The position numbers and the translations under genes are program-made. From Ricordea florida (taxonomy: Eukaryota > Cnidaria > Anthozoa > Corallimorpharia > Ricordeidae), in assembly GCA_949710005.1 (NCBI GenBank), contig OX453281.1, positions 24,523,862 through 24,587,861 on the forward strand: 64,000 nucleotides of DNA. Direction: 5' to 3'. Numbering within the stretch: the stretch's first letter is position 1; every line of letters starts with the position of its first letter. The notes under the pieces are model-generated. The model made no database searches. It had not been told where the DNA came from and saw only the letters and a program-made list of their open reading frames with translations. Of this stretch, positions 1 through 12,773 are shown in pieces.

Positions 1-960
1 TATTATTATAAGGCAAGGTAGTCTTGAGAAGAATCTGAACGTTCTGATTGGTTCTTTGGTTGGGATTTCAAAATAAGGACTGCTTCCATGGAAACAGTCA
101 TGAACCATGTACATTTTGTTTACATGCAAAACCCAGCAAATTCAAAACTTGCAAATAACAATAAAAAAAAGATGAGTAGTGTACACAATCTCCTTCAAAG
201 AAATTATGTAAAAGATCATAATCTGGAACATTTCACTAAGTGTCTTTTGATTACTTTGGAAGTAAGTCATAGTCATAACAACAACAACAACAACAACTTT
301 ATTTTTACCCTAATAAATTACAAGAAAGAGAATATATATAGTATAAATAAATAAATAAGTAATTAAGGGTCTGGCTGCCTGAAATAACTGTAGAGTTAAA
401 AAGGGCAGGCAGCAAAAAAACAAAAAAATAACCAATGAAGGCCTGACTAGCTGTCTTTCATTAAGCTACTTACTAACCTGCCTTGCTTGGGTCGTACAGG
501 GGATTATTTGACCTTGGTTATTTGTGTACATGACCTCACTGTCTTTGCTCTTTTCTGTCAAGACCTTAGGCTAATATTATATGAATAATAGTGTTTTAAC
601 GGAAACTAAAACACTTGTATTTTCCATATTTTCACTCACTGAAGATACAGTACGAAAAAGTTATGTACCAAATGTCATGGATGTACACGTGCGCCCGAAC
701 AAAATTTTCCCGCTAGTTTCTTGTCCATATAATAAAAAGAACATTACATTGGGGATTGAAGATATGAATGTTATTTTCGCATGTTAAAAACAACATTTTA
801 CCTGCTTGCTGCGCTTGCTTGTTAAATATTGTTTTCACCACAGGAAAAAAATTCATATCTTTGCAACACTGAGTAATATCCTCTATGTATGGACCTCTGC
901 TGCACTTGGTTAATAGAAGGTTAATAATTCAATTTCAATTTCAACTCCAGTTTTCTTCAC
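1..960. other. FPGS downstream intron/edge segment with a foldback remnant
   Basis: This stretch lies downstream of the last FPGS exon seen (minus strand) and is probably intron, because the C-terminal half of FPGS is still missing at the left edge. It contains an (AAC)n tract near 282-299. Around 740-895 is a foldback-like segment with words such as 'attcatatcttt' and 'atatcctctat' that recur in the palindrome at 4,800-4,935. Open frames here are short and low-complexity and show no family signal. Confidence 0.5.
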
Positions 961-3900
961 CTTTATTTCCCTAGCTTGATCAGCTATAACAGCTAAAGCA
1001 CTTTCAGGCTGAGGAACAGTGAAAGCTGGTACTCCGGGCTGAAATTGATATTCAAACAATATTACTAATCTACCACAAGGCAAATAAGACCACACAGATA
1101 AAACTCCTGGTAAGAAAAATATTTTTTTACCGGATCAAATGAGTTAGTCTTTCCCAATAGTTAAGACCCAAGCTTAACTGCACAAAACAAAAAATTAAGT
1201 TTGCAATAAAATTTTAGAAATATTACTATAAAAGTCTTCAACTGAAATGATGTTAATATTGTTTTACTGCCAAAAATATTATGCCCAGTTACCTTAAATA
1301 TCCCAGCTTTTTGCCAAGCAATACTTTCTAACGTTCCCCCCAGTACTTGAACATGGTCCATACCAAGCGATGTCACTCCACAAACAACTGGTTTCCTAAC
1401 AGCAAGGAAGACATATATGTTATTTACCGGGCGGGAGGTCCGTATGGGAAAAAACTGTGCCCGAGGTCTTGAGTTCGGGCCGTACTCAAGACCAAGGGCA
1501 CAGTTTTTTTCCATACTAACCGACCTAGACCAGTAAATAACTTATTTATTTTTTCTTTTTAATTTTTTTTCTCAATTTGCCGCGAATAGCGCGGATAAAA
1601 ATCCGGACCGTGGTCAGTATCGTAAAAAGCTGGACCGGTTACGAGCGCGTGATTAGCCAATCAGATTCGAGAATTTGGGATTCCGGCCCGCTGAGATGCT
1701 TCAGAAAAAAATAATACTGGTTATGTGCGATTCTGATGTCATCCTCTTCTTTAAGGGCACTATGCCACAGTGGATTTACCATCCTTTTTAAGCGCTTGCA
1801 GCTGGCAATTTCATCCTCTTTCAATTTACCTCGGTACGGTTAGTTTAAACCCACCATTCTCCCCTTCAATGATGCTGTCCCTTCAAATCTTCCTAACTGC
1901 TCCCACTATGTATTTTGCAAATTTTTTCCCTTTATCAGCATACGTCATAGAGTGCCTTTTGAGGGAATGTGTCTACAGTCAACTCTCTCTTAACAGCCAC
2001 TCTATTAAGCAACAACTTCTCTTAAGTGACCACCTTATAAAGAACCATTTCGCTTCTCAGTCAAACACTGTATCAAAAACTCTCTCAAGTGGCCACTTCT
2101 CAAATTTCTTAAGTGTAGGCAACGACTTTTGAGGCCTGAAATTTGACAAATCCTTTTGTTTTGTATTTCTGGTAAGTGACCACCCAAACACCTTGTTTAT
2201 TACGCACTCACAATATGACCAGCTCCCAGTTGGCTTGATAGCTCAGTTGGTAGAGCACTGCTCCAGTATCGCAGAGGTCATGGGTTCGAATCTCGTTCAG
2301 GCCTGAGTTTTTTTTTTTCAGGCTTTCATTTCACAGCTGCTTAAGTTGTGTACATAACTGCGATGATCAATTAATGTCAATACACAAACACCTTGTGTTA
2401 CTCAAATGTTACAAAGTTCATTTTTTTTTTAGATAGTGCTGACAAATATTGAACACGACTGGGAGAACACTGTAAGAACATGGTCACATCGCATTAAAAC
2501 TCAGCAATGTATGCTACAAATTTCTATTCCATATAAAATACACCAGTGTTTCAAATCTTTTCCCTAAGCCATGGAATAACAATATAAGTTAACGTTTTTC
2601 TCAGTGGAACTGTATATTCGCTTCACTTTAATTGGTAAGGTAATAACTAAATGGCAAAAATCAGTGGATACACACTAGTTTTGGCTTATTTTTTTTACTT
2701 TTCTATTAAGCTACCAATTCCACTAGGCAACCACTTTTTCTTGCAGCAAAGGTAGCCGCTTAATAGAGAATAAACTGCATACTACTGGGCAAAGCAATAC
2801 TGGAATAGGAGCTGTTACGAGAATGGCTGTAGAGAGGCACACTGCCTAGATATACTGCAGCCTGAGTGAAAGCACTGTGCATTCGAACCTTGATTTTCCA
2901 GATGCATAGGGCCTTGGGCCAAAAGTCCAGATAATAAAGGATGCGTTCCTTTGATATGACCTAGATTTGGATTTGTGATCCGAGATCACATGGATCATGG
3001 CACATAAAAGGAACCGATGAATCCACTCTGGAGAAGGATCATACCAAAGGAATGCACCCAAAAATATGAGTAGTAATGAGACACAAATGTACACAATGGA
3101 GACAAGAAAAAGAAATTAATAGTGAATAAATCATACTCAAATGCATGAGTGTTATGCTGTGACAAGTTTTACATTTTTTAACCTACTGCTCCATGCTGAC
3201 CGACTTGGATAAATACTCCAACATCACAACTTTTACAGAAAAAAGAAAACACAGGACCAGAGAAACATGTCTGGGTAATTAATAAAAGTCCTCTAGAAGA
3301 ACATGTGGTTACTGGTACTGGTATAAAGGCATTGAGAAAAGACATGTCAAAGGATGTATATTTCTTTGTTTGAAAATGATGGACCCTAACAAATATTAAA
3401 TTGATAGATTACAAGTTAACATTGGTGTGCTTAATTCCATAATTATCTGAATGACAGGATCTTATGATACGAAAACTCAAATCTTTTAACCTGTCATTCA
3501 TTTTCATAATAATTTGAATGATAATATATTACAGTATAAAGTTAGGTAACAAAGTTGTCTTCAATTCTCATAATAAATTTAAGCAATAACATATTAAGGT
3601 ATAAAGGTAGAAATATAAACTATATAACTTTCATGATAATTTGAACAATAACATATTCACGTATATCTGCTAGAAATGTAAATTTGACTCATAAATTTTC
3701 AATTTACATTCAGTCAGCAGTTTCACCAAATACAGGGCGTGTTGAATCACCATTGGTTCATAGAAGGCATATTGATTGTAAACATTGCTAGTTTTCACTC
3801 GGAATACTCATATTTGCTGAAATCCTAACAATTCAGAACTGTAAGAAACATTTTTTCTCAAACATGCTATTTTCACTTGTAAACAGTGGCAAAAAAGAAC

Positions 3901-6900
3901 TGGACAAAACCTCCAGCCATTTCGGAATGCTGTCAGTCATACTTTGCACTTCCAAAAACAGGACTTGCTGACAGTGCATTACTGGCTCCAAGCCAAGAGC
4001 CACAAAAAGTCCTGATAATCCATGTCCAGATAATCATGGTTTGACTGTAATGTAATGGTGGGCCCATGTCTGTCATCCTATCAGAAGATATGAGGTTTAA
4101 GGCCTGATACTGTGCTTCTTCATGTACTCTCTGTTTCCACCATGAAGAAATAGCCCGACATGACAACTTTTTACGAGCGAAGTTTATTCAACGTCCTAAC
4201 GGTTCTCTCTACAAAGTCACACTGCACCATGAATAATAATTTTTTTTTGCGCAATCTTAGCTAATTGAAGATGAACAAAGAATGTTCCGTATTGGGAATA
4301 ACCATCTAAAGAATCATTAGCTAATTGAATATGCAATAGCGTATTGCAACATATTGGCATAGCATTGGTGTACGTTTTTGGACACACTGTACGCTCAGTT
4401 GGGTTGTATGCTGGTTAATAGACAAGAAACTGAACTCCAATTAACTCATAACCAAAAATTTCACATCTGCTGTAGTGCACTGCCATTGAACTTGAAAGCT
4501 GGTAAAACTGATATGAAAGGATTGGAAAGGTAATTTATCGGTATTTCTAAATGTTTGACATTACCTAACGATGTTTGTGCAATCATAAGCACCTCCAACA
4601 CCAACTTCAACAACAGCAACATCTACCTACAATGAAATACAAGGTTTCTCTTTCACTCTTAGCTGTTATATAGAGGATATTATATGGCTGTGCAGAGGTA
4701 TGAAATTTCTACATTAATGTGCTGAAATATTTCTTAACATGAGTAAGGAAACTTCATTTCTCCAAGTTTCCATGTAATTATATAGAGGATATTGCATGGT
4801 GGCGCGAAGATATGAATTTTATTTTCGAGTGGCGAAACAATATTTTACGAACGAGCGCAGTGAGTGAGTAAAATATTGTTTTTGCCACGAGAAAATAAAA
4901 TTCATATCTTCAAGCTGCTGTGTAATGTTCTTCTTATTACATAGACAAAAAGAAATTATTAACAAATTACGTCATCGATAACTCACATGTGAGATTATGG
5001 AAAATAAACCACTTGGGTCCCAGATGTAATTTTTATGAATTTTACGAGTGGTATATTTTCCAGTAAAACACTCGTATCTATATAATAAAACATACTATTT
5101 ATTATATTTATATTGATAACAATGAAGTACCAAATGTCACATGAGCATTTTGAACTTTCAACTTTTAGGGGTTCAATTTCAGCTTTCTGCACTGTTTGGG
5201 ATTAACTGACATTGTTCTCAGCCAATCAGCTTGTTCAAATTTTCGCATGACTATCACAACAATGGAAATGTATGGAAATCAAACAGGAAAATTTAAAAAA
5301 ATCAAGACCATAGGCAACAACAATGAACAAGAATGAAGAATTCTACCAAACCCTACAACCAGTCAGCCAAACAGAATTTACACTAACCTTTTCCTGTAGA
5401 AAAACATGAAATGACACCAGGGTTAAGAACCTAAAATATGCTGGCATGGTGTTATTTCCTTCCTCCTGTAAAAACAGAATGTCCAGACCAGTATCAATTT
5501 AGTATTCTTACAAAACAATAATTTTAATATTTGTATAGATAATCAAATTGGTCTAAAATGTAAATGTAAATGGTTTGGAGTGAATTTTTCCAAGACTGAA
5601 AAGAAGCCCGTAGGAGAGGTGCAATTTGTGGTCTTTAAAAAAATTTACAAGTGCTTACTTATACAAAATTGCACTTAAAAATCATTCGATTACTTGTTAA
5701 TAATATGCATGCAAAAATTTCTGCACCCAATTTCAACTTTCTGCACTGTTTGGGATTAATTAACGTGCCCTTGACCAAAAAGTGTGCCAAAATTTTTTGC
5801 ATGTATAATATCAATAGTCAGGGGTTTCAATAGAAGCCGGCAACTGGCGAATTTCGCCACCTACTTCCCAAATCATCGCCGCCTACTTTCTAACATTAAA
5901 TTTCTTTTTGGTCCCTTGAGTTTCTTGAGTCACAGAATTTCTCACCTGTTACAGCTGCCTACTTTAATATGGCCAGCCATCTACTTTAGAACTTATTGAA
6001 ACCCCTGAATAGTGAAACAAAGTCTGCAGCAAAAGTGAGCACAGCAAACAAGGGAAATAGTTTCAAACAGTGAAGAAAAACTTATGTATCTCCAAGCAGC
6101 CATGTGATGTTCTATTATTTTACAATGTCAACACCCATAAAATATCAAACCATTTCACAGTTAATTAGCATTATAAGACGTAATTTATCATGTTACTATA
6201 GCAATGCACTCTCCTCAAATGTGAAGATAACATGTTCCTCAAGACTGAGATTTTTGAATAAAGAACATCCCTGTAAGGCCACAGTTCACTAAATCGGTAA
6301 GCCACCTTCTGATAAGCCACCCACCAAATACACCCTAAACAAATAGTCCACCAAGGGGGCTTTATAGAGGATTTACACTTTTAAAGTAAACAAAATTCAG
6401 CTGCTATACAAAATAAGTTCAATTCATTAAAATGCAAAAGGGGATATTGAAACAGGGAGTGCAATTTACCATGACTTACCCAAAAATCAAACGAAGACAG
6501 TTTCATATGTACTTACATCAGCATTATTTAAGAGGTTATCCCAGCAGTCGAAAAAATACTTCGCAAACTTGTCTTTACTCAGGGGTCTCCCATTAATTCT
6601 TATCCTTTCCCTGACTTCCATTAAATGTGGCGAGCTACAGGTGGCAAAATCAGGAGAATATAGACTTTTTGCAAAACTATGGGTTCATTCTTTTGGTATG
6701 ATCTGGAATGGGATTTGTTTTCCAAGATTGCTCACTCTGATCAAGGTGCTTCAAAGGAACCGATGAATCCTTGTCCAGAGTGGATATGTTGTAGTTCAAT
6801 TTTTTCATTGGTTCAAATTTTATTTTCCTTTGTTTTCTGGTACTGTAATGTATGATAATGAGTTTGAAACAAAGGAAAATAAACTTTAAACCACGGATAA

Positions 6901-9900
6901 AATTGAACCACAACAGATACATAGATTTGCTTTGATGCTGCATGATCTGCCAAATCTCAGATCAAAAATCCGGATCTGGATCATACCAAGATGTGTCATT
7001 CTTATTATCAACCCTTTCATCTCCAAGATCTGAGCAGCAATTCTCTTGAACGAGTTCCATACACTTCCTTATTTCCCAGTTGCGAGAATTTGATGTTAGA
7101 TCAACTCATTAACCTCAGGTTGATCGTGTGCCCAATTTTCACCAATTATTTTCTTTGTACTGTTTGATATTGAAACGAAAAGTTTGTATATTGATTGCAA
7201 CTGGGAGTGAAAGGGTAAATATATCAACGTGAGATCAATGACATCATGGCCTAGGCTTTTCACTGAATAGTGTTCATCAAGGACATGAAACTTAGTGTTA
7301 TATAGTTTGACTAGATGCTAAAGGGCTGAAAAACCTTTGCATGTCAGGGTTCTTTTGAAACCTTCAAATAAAATCTCTTAATTGATATTAGTTTCAGTAA
7401 TAATTGCTAAACAGCAGTCATTATTACACAATTATTGTAATTTCACTCAAAACATTGTTCACACCACTTCAAGTTAAAATATGTTGTCATGTAATATTGT
7501 CTGTATAGCTCTCAGTTAGTAATGTGATTTGATTGGTCAATTTTGTAAGCCATACTTTAATGTATTGCCAATTCTATTAAAATGTTTGCTATGCTCACCA
7601 AACTTCCCCTTCAAAAGCATAATTTGGACTGCTCTTTTGCAAACAGTGATTTGGAAGGATGTTTTTAGCAACTCAAACAAACAACAAATTTTGCAAGCTA
7701 ATGTCCACACCTCAAATTAGGAATTTCACACATCCACCTAGATTTCCATAAATCACTGATACACCTCATACTTCACTACGCATTCTGTACAGGGTTCGTG
7801 CTGGGGTGAGTAAACAGAATTTAAGGACTTTTTAAGGAGTTTTTAAGGACCAAAATACAATTTTTAAGGAGTATTTTGTTTGTTTGTTTCTTTGAAAAAG
7901 TTCCCAGGACCAATAGAACTGGAACAGGAATGCCTGACTAATAAAAGACGCAATGACTTTCATATTTTTTGTCAGTTTATGATGTGTATTTGCGGAGGTA
8001 ATTCGCATTTCATGGTTTTTATGGTGCTATGCTTTTGCAATACTCTAGTCTGAAGATTGTTAGACAAGCAATAAGGACCCCATCGCCTGAAGAAGACTAG
8101 CAGTGAGCAGTCGAAACGTCGCGATCAACATCCAGTGACCACATCATGTGACAAATGAACAATTTATATTATAATCACATTTTCCACGACGAACAACAAC
8201 CTGTTCCTTAACAGGAAATAAGGAGTTCTTAAGGAGTTTTTGCTGAATTTTGTAACTTTAAGGAGTTTTTAAGCGCCCTTTAGAACGTAAATCAAATCTA
8301 AGGAGTTTTTAGGGAGTTTAAGGAGTAGCACGAACCCTGCTGTAGCCACATGTACTGTTTCACACTTCAAAAACACAAAATATTTACATATGCATTACCA
8401 TATCCAATACAGATACAACATGCGTAATCATTATGAGTTATGGGGTGATATGGATATCTATAGCCACACATTCTAACAATGGATGTCCTGCTCCTTTGGA
8501 AATTTACTGCAGGGATAATGTACCCATATTTAGATCATAAGAATAAAAGGGTGATACACAAATTACAATGATACACAAAGTTTAAAGACAATGATCATAC
8601 TATTAAAGGCAAGGCTACCTATAGAATCCTGTTTTGAAGCCCTTGTGACGAAGAAGGCTCTCACAGAATGCACAAGTTGATCCCTTAAGCAGATGATTGA
8701 GATAAATAATGAATGATTAAAAAAATTGTTAATAAAAGATATTGTAATAATTTATCAATTATATTATTTTATCACTATTATTATTATTATCATTTATTAT
8801 TATTACTATCATTATTATTATTATTATTACTATTTTGGTAAGATTTTCCTCACAGGTCCCTACTTCATTATGCATGCTGTAGCTGTACGGTTTCGTTCTA
8901 AGAAATGTTTGCACGCGCACTTCCCAAGACAATTCAACTACAGCATGCATAATGAAGTAGGGACCTGTGAAAAAATTTTACCGAAACAAGCGCACTACAT
9001 ATTCATGTGTAGCTCCGTAGCCACGTAACCTTGTAGCTCCATAGCCACGTAAACTTGTACATCCGTAGCTGCGCAGCCACGTAGCCATAATTTTCACAGG
9101 TACCACTTAGAGTGGCAGGGTATTCTGCAGTTACTTAGTCCCTTACCTTCCCTTTGGTACCACTGACATGTATGATTGATAGTTTGTCTAAATTGTCCAT
9201 CTAAAAATTAAAGGAAAATAGACTGTAAAAGATTATCTGGTATTTGTAAAACAGCTCTATAACTCAGTTGGTAGAGCACCGGTTGCGGGTTCAAACCCCA
9301 GCCGGAACAACACTCAGAGTCCTAAAAACAACTGAGGAGAAAGTGCTGACTTTGTAATGACATCTGCATATGGTTGGGCTTTCTAGTCTTCTCGGATAAG
9401 GACGACAAACTGTAGGCCCCGCCTCAAAACCCCTTGTTCATGATAACTGAGGGGGTCGTAAGGGGGGTCCGAAAACCGCAAAACCACACAGAAATACGCC
9501 AAAAAACCGGAAACCGCATTGGATTTTTTCCCCAAATACTGAAACCGCACATACATGGAGGCCACAATATGAAGCTGACGTTAAACATAGCATCATCGAA
9601 GCATCATTGGCCAAAACGGCCAAAAAGGTTAATCACATTAAGTATTAACTGGAAAAGGCTGTGATTGCAAACCACAAACTGCTATAATGAACCCTGATGC
9701 CTTGTAAAATAACACAGTTGGCTTGCGCTTGCAAAACAACCAGATGCCAACCACCTGCTGACCGTTCAAAAGAGTGTTATCACCGCAGACATTTTCTTTT
9801 CACCAAAAACCGCAACTTAAAGGTTGTAATAACCGCGAACCACTCAGTGTTTTGAAACCGCAATACTGCGAGTTAAAATGAAAATTACCGCAAAACCGCA

Positions 9901-11099
9901 CCAAAAATAACGCAAAACCGCATCACCGCAAACCCTTACCCCCCCCCTCGCAACTTAGTGGGACGTTAAAGGGTAAGATTTCCTCACGGGTCCCTACTTC
10001 ATTATGCATGCTGTAGCCGTACGGTTTCGTTCTCAGAAAACAAGAAATGTTTGCACGCGCACTTCCCAAGACAATTCAACTACAGCATGCATAATGAAGT
10101 AGGGACCTGTGCGGAAACCTTACCCGTTAAAGAACCCGCACACTGATCGTAAAGAGTAGGGGACGTAGTTCCCGGTGTTGTGAAGGATTTTGGGTTGGTG
10201 TTTACCAACTGTGTCGTTGTCTGTGCCGTGCAAGTGACAAAGGACACCGAAGATCTGCTTAACACAACGTTTAATAGTTCCTGTATCTCAGAGCAGACGA
10301 CAAGTGAAAACACTGGCATACGGGACCTTAGGGCGGACTGGTGCCCAGGACATAGCTATTCTATATTTATATGTATATATAGATATATGTTGTAAGGCAA
10401 CATTGTCACACCAACCATTGCCAGATTACAGTACATACTAATGGCAATTATGACAATTAAAGATTAAAATAAAGAAATGCGCTTGATTCTGCCTATTTCT
10501 GCACAGCCGTCGTCACGCCATGTAAAATTACGTCACATGTGCAAGCCAAATGCAATTCAAAACATGCACAAACCTAGCCAAATTTTCTCTTGCCGTCTTC
10601 CAATATTTATACGGGTAAACACTTACATGCGAACTTGGGACGTCTACTTACCTTAACGCCAGCACGTTCCGCGAAATGTCGCATTGCTGGTAAAGTATTC
10701 TTCGCGTTGCGGCCCCGAGTGAGACGCAATTGCTGCAACACCTGAGCATTGGTTTGGAGCGTATTCAAACTTTTCACAGCATCCTGTGACAATCAAAAGA
10801 CCAAATATTAGCTTCTGAATCCAGAAAAATAATAATATATATATGTTATGGCTTAGAATAGCGAACAAGAAACATGTACTTCGACAGAACAAATGTTGTA
10901 CAAGCCTCCACGCGCTAGGCATATCTACATTTGCAAGATTGTGGTACAAATATCCCTTTTCGTGAGCCAAAATATCCAGTTGTTTGGTCATGACAATACT
11001 TAAAAAAGCTACTACGAAAGGTTTTCTTACATCATACGTTCTCTTCGGCATGATTGTAGCTGTCAGTGGAAGCGCCGAAACGAACCTACGACCAAGCAT
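961..11099 (-). CDS. FPGS: Folylpolyglutamate synthase, 5' nine exons (C-terminus off window)
   Basis: FPGS adds glutamates to folates in an ATP-dependent reaction, retaining them in cytosol and mitochondria. Coding exons by splice consensus and phase, in transcript order: 11099-11031, 10783-10652, 9200-9147, 8683-8619, 6634-6517, 5465-5388, 4626-4565, 1395-1293, 1038-961; they join in frame for 253 codons. Family blocks seen: [13 protein letters not shown] after the start; the P-loop [14 protein letters not shown] split across exons 3 and 4; [42 protein letters not shown] and [10 protein letters not shown]; then [15 protein letters not shown]. Animal FPGS is near 590 residues, so a little over half is missing to the left. 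The first exon has two in-frame ATGs (11099, 11051); residues 1-17 are basic and lack acidic residues, like a mitochondrial presequence. Introns carry a SINE, an hAT-like MITE and foldbacks. Confidence 0.93.
1417..1714. mobile_element. Foldback element, family FB-A (copy 1)
   Basis: An inverted-repeat segment inside an FPGS intron. The portion near 1430-1540 is a palindrome built on 'ttaccgggcgggaggtccgtatggg' and its complement, with the phrase 'aaaactgtgccc' in both arms. The flanking part (about 1565-1714) matches, in reverse orientation, 23,768-23,905 and 24,100-24,240, including 'ccggaccgtggtc' and 'gattagccaatcagatt'. No coding capacity; mobilised in trans if at all. Confidence 0.7.
2232..2375 (+). 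repeat. tRNA-derived SINE with intact tRNA-like head
   Basis: Positions 2232-2303 fold as a tRNA: the 7-bp acceptor stem GGCTTGA pairs with TCAGGCC (one G-T), the D arm reads GCTCAGTTGGTAGAGC, and box B is GGTTCGAATC. The anticodon arm has a mismatch at its loop-proximal pair and position 33 is C rather than T, so a functional tRNA is unlikely. A T-run and a short tail starting 'caggctttcattt' follow, as in a tRNA-derived SINE. It sits in an FPGS intron. Confidence 0.65.
4800..4935. repeat. Palindromic foldback in FPGS intron
   Basis: Two arms around 'gcgcagtgagtgag' are near-complementary: left 'gatatgaattttattttcg...caatattttac', right 'gtaaaatattg...cgagaaaataaaattcatatc'. It can form a hairpin of about 50-55 bp per arm. 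A diverged relative lies near 740-895. No ORF. Confidence 0.7.
5535..5790. repeat. Foldback/MITE family FB-E (copy 1)
   Basis: The segment from 'aaatggtttggagtgaattttt' to 'caactttctgcactgtttgg' is repeated in inverted orientation and diverged form at about 30,235-30,480. Both contain complementary halves around 'gcaattt' and 'ttacttgttaataatatgcatgcaaaa'-like ends. Non-coding, in an FPGS intron. Confidence 0.6.
7790..8339. mobile_element. 550-bp TIR element (MITE) with 5-bp target duplication
   Basis: The 13-bp ends are perfect inverted repeats: CAGGGTTCGTGCT at 7790-7802 and AGCACGAACCCTG at 8327-8339. Both sides are directly flanked by CTGTA (7785-7789 and 8340-8344), a plausible target-site duplication. 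The interior repeats 'ttaaggagttttt' several times near both ends and holds the phrase 'gaagaagactagcagtgagcag'. No transposase frame. Inserted in FPGS intron 3 or 4. Confidence 0.8.
8766..8830. repeat. (ATT)n microsatellite
   Basis: Near-continuous ATT/TTA triplets with occasional C substitutions. The open frames over it (poly-Ile, poly-Tyr) are artefacts of the triplet period. Confidence 0.85.
8837..8982. mobile_element. hAT-like MITE, family M1 (copy 1)
   Basis: About 146 bp, ends 'ggtaagattttcct' and 'aaaaattttacc', then inverted arms 'ggtccctacttcattatgca' / complement leading to 'catgctgtag' / 'ctacagcatg'. The arms are about 40 bp. Same family as 9972-10124, 43231-43374 and 57157-57309. 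No clean 8-bp duplication is visible for this copy, which abuts the ATT microsatellite. Confidence 0.8.
9252..9308 (+). repeat. Truncated tRNA-derived SINE fragment
   Basis: Contains box A (ataactcagttggtagagc) joined almost directly to box B (gggttcaaacccc), with the anticodon arm deleted. It cannot be a functional tRNA. It lies about 50 bp from FPGS exon 3 within the upstream intron. Confidence 0.6.
9972..10124. mobile_element. hAT-like MITE, family M1 (copy 2), 8-bp target duplication
   Basis: Ends 'ggtaagatttcctc' and 'gcggaaaccttacc' are inverted repeats continuing into about 40-bp arms. It is flanked on both sides by CGTTAAAG (9964-9971 and 10125-10132), a perfect 8-bp duplication characteristic of hAT-class insertion. 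Non-coding, in FPGS intron 2. Confidence 0.88.
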
Positions 11100-12773
11100 A
11101 TGGTTAGATGCTGCGCGAACTTCTTCCTTCGTTTCACGTGTTCAGTAAATGAGGGTGGGCCTGGGCGAGACCGGATGAAGGTACAAGGTCCACTGTTCCT
11201 GTGACTGACCAAATCAGGCAATGCACTTGCAACAAAATGCACAGTTTACCGCATTTCCAAACATTTGAGGATGTCTCTGTGGGCTGACAATAATGCAAGT
11301 GGCTTATTGTTTTGAACTTTCCATTCATTCGCCCGTCCTTGATCAGCACTTGGAATCAGTTCCGAAGGACTTGCCTTTGTAATTCATTCTTTGAAGTTCA
11401 GCTGTGTCAGTACAGTGTCGCGCTAATGAGGTACTGTTCCGTTGTTTACGTAGTATTTGGTGCATGAGACAAACACCAGCAACGGTGCATGAGCTTTTCA
11501 AACGCTTACATCTTTAGGAAGAAGGATTTCTTGTCTTGATGTTGATATTTCTTAATTAAGCCGTGTCAGTCGTTCATTTCTCCGGCCTCACTCGGCAACT
11601 TACTTCCGCCGGTTTCACTCTGTTAACAGGAAGTCAAAAATTCCTTGCTACTTTGTCTAGTTTGGTTATAACTTCTTATCATTTTGGCCTATTTGTATGA
11701 AAGAAAAAGCAAGCGCATACTTTATAAAGATAGGAAATTGGCCATGTTTGATAGGCATGCTAACATCTCTTTGGCCTTTTCATCGCAGCTCGCAGTTTCT
11801 ACATGGTTCAATTTTTTTTTTACAATTTCCCCCCCCCCCCCCCCCGTGGCATTTGCAATTTTTCTTATTTTTTTAATTTTTTTTTTTGCAGTCTATTTCC
11901 CATCCCCGGGCAAGCTGAAAGGGACAATTCTCCACACCCGGAACAACGATCGCAGAATGTCTTTAAAAAATATATACTGGAAAGTTTGAAATGAAAAACT
12001 CATTCAGTTTTTGAGGAGTTATTTATTCAAAGAGGAATTATTTTCAATTCGCCCCACCCCCCACCCCGGGGCAGACCTGCCTTAGATAATTCCCCACACC
12101 CATGCCCGAAAGGATGGACTTGTCCCGGGGATTTCCCAGGGGATGGTAGCAGGGAAAATTGAACCATTAGTAACTTTTTGCATTAACACGCCAACTTACC
12201 AGTGTGGTGCAGGGGGCCAGACAAGATGGTTTCTCCCTTCTACCCACAAATAACAACATCCTAAAACAACATCAACTGTGGTAATGCTATTGGGGATTTT
12301 GCAGCTAAAGTTGCTTAACTTTGACATATATTTTAATAATAATGGTAATAATAGTAACAATAAATTATAACAATAATAGTTATTATAATAATAACTATAA
12401 TAATTATAATAATAGTATAATGATTTTATTATTATTATTAATATTATGATCATTACTTTTATTATGAAAGTGTTGGTCAGACACTTTGTTTCAATATATT
12501 GTATTGCACCAGGGTGATTCACCTCTGGCTACACTCAACTTTCTTGGTCAATTGTGAAATATTTACCTGTGACTGCAGTGCACATTTATCATTCAGTAAA
12601 AACAACAAATTAGTTTAGTCCTAATGCTAAGCTGTTAAAAAATCAAGTGGGTAATCCTTATCTTATACAAGGAACATGGCAGATAAAGAGAGAATGGTTA
12701 GATATTGGGGATGAATATATGGTTGTGCAATTTAAAGTGATGGTATTTGGTTTATACTGATCTCTTTACCCAG
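11100..12773. promoter_or_regulatory. FPGS/LRRK intergenic region with divergent promoters
   Basis: FPGS starts leftward at 11,099 and the first recognised LRRK exon starts rightward at 12,774, so both promoters should lie here. The LRRK exon begins with the last base of a split codon, so at least one upstream exon is missing. One fit is ATGAG|GTACTG at 11426-11430, which would read Met-Ser into Leu-His-Lys, but this is only a phase match. The region also holds a poly-C run near 11,830-11,846 and an AT-rich triplet/tetranucleotide tract at about 12,330-12,460. Confidence 0.5.

Noticed and set aside
2232-2303. Functional tRNA gene
   Set aside because: Cloverleaf arms are good, but the anticodon stem has a mismatch, position 33 is C and a SINE tail follows.
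12196-12522. 108-codon minus-strand Tyr/Leu/Ile-rich frame
   Set aside because: Consists mostly of an AT-rich triplet tract between FPGS and LRRK.
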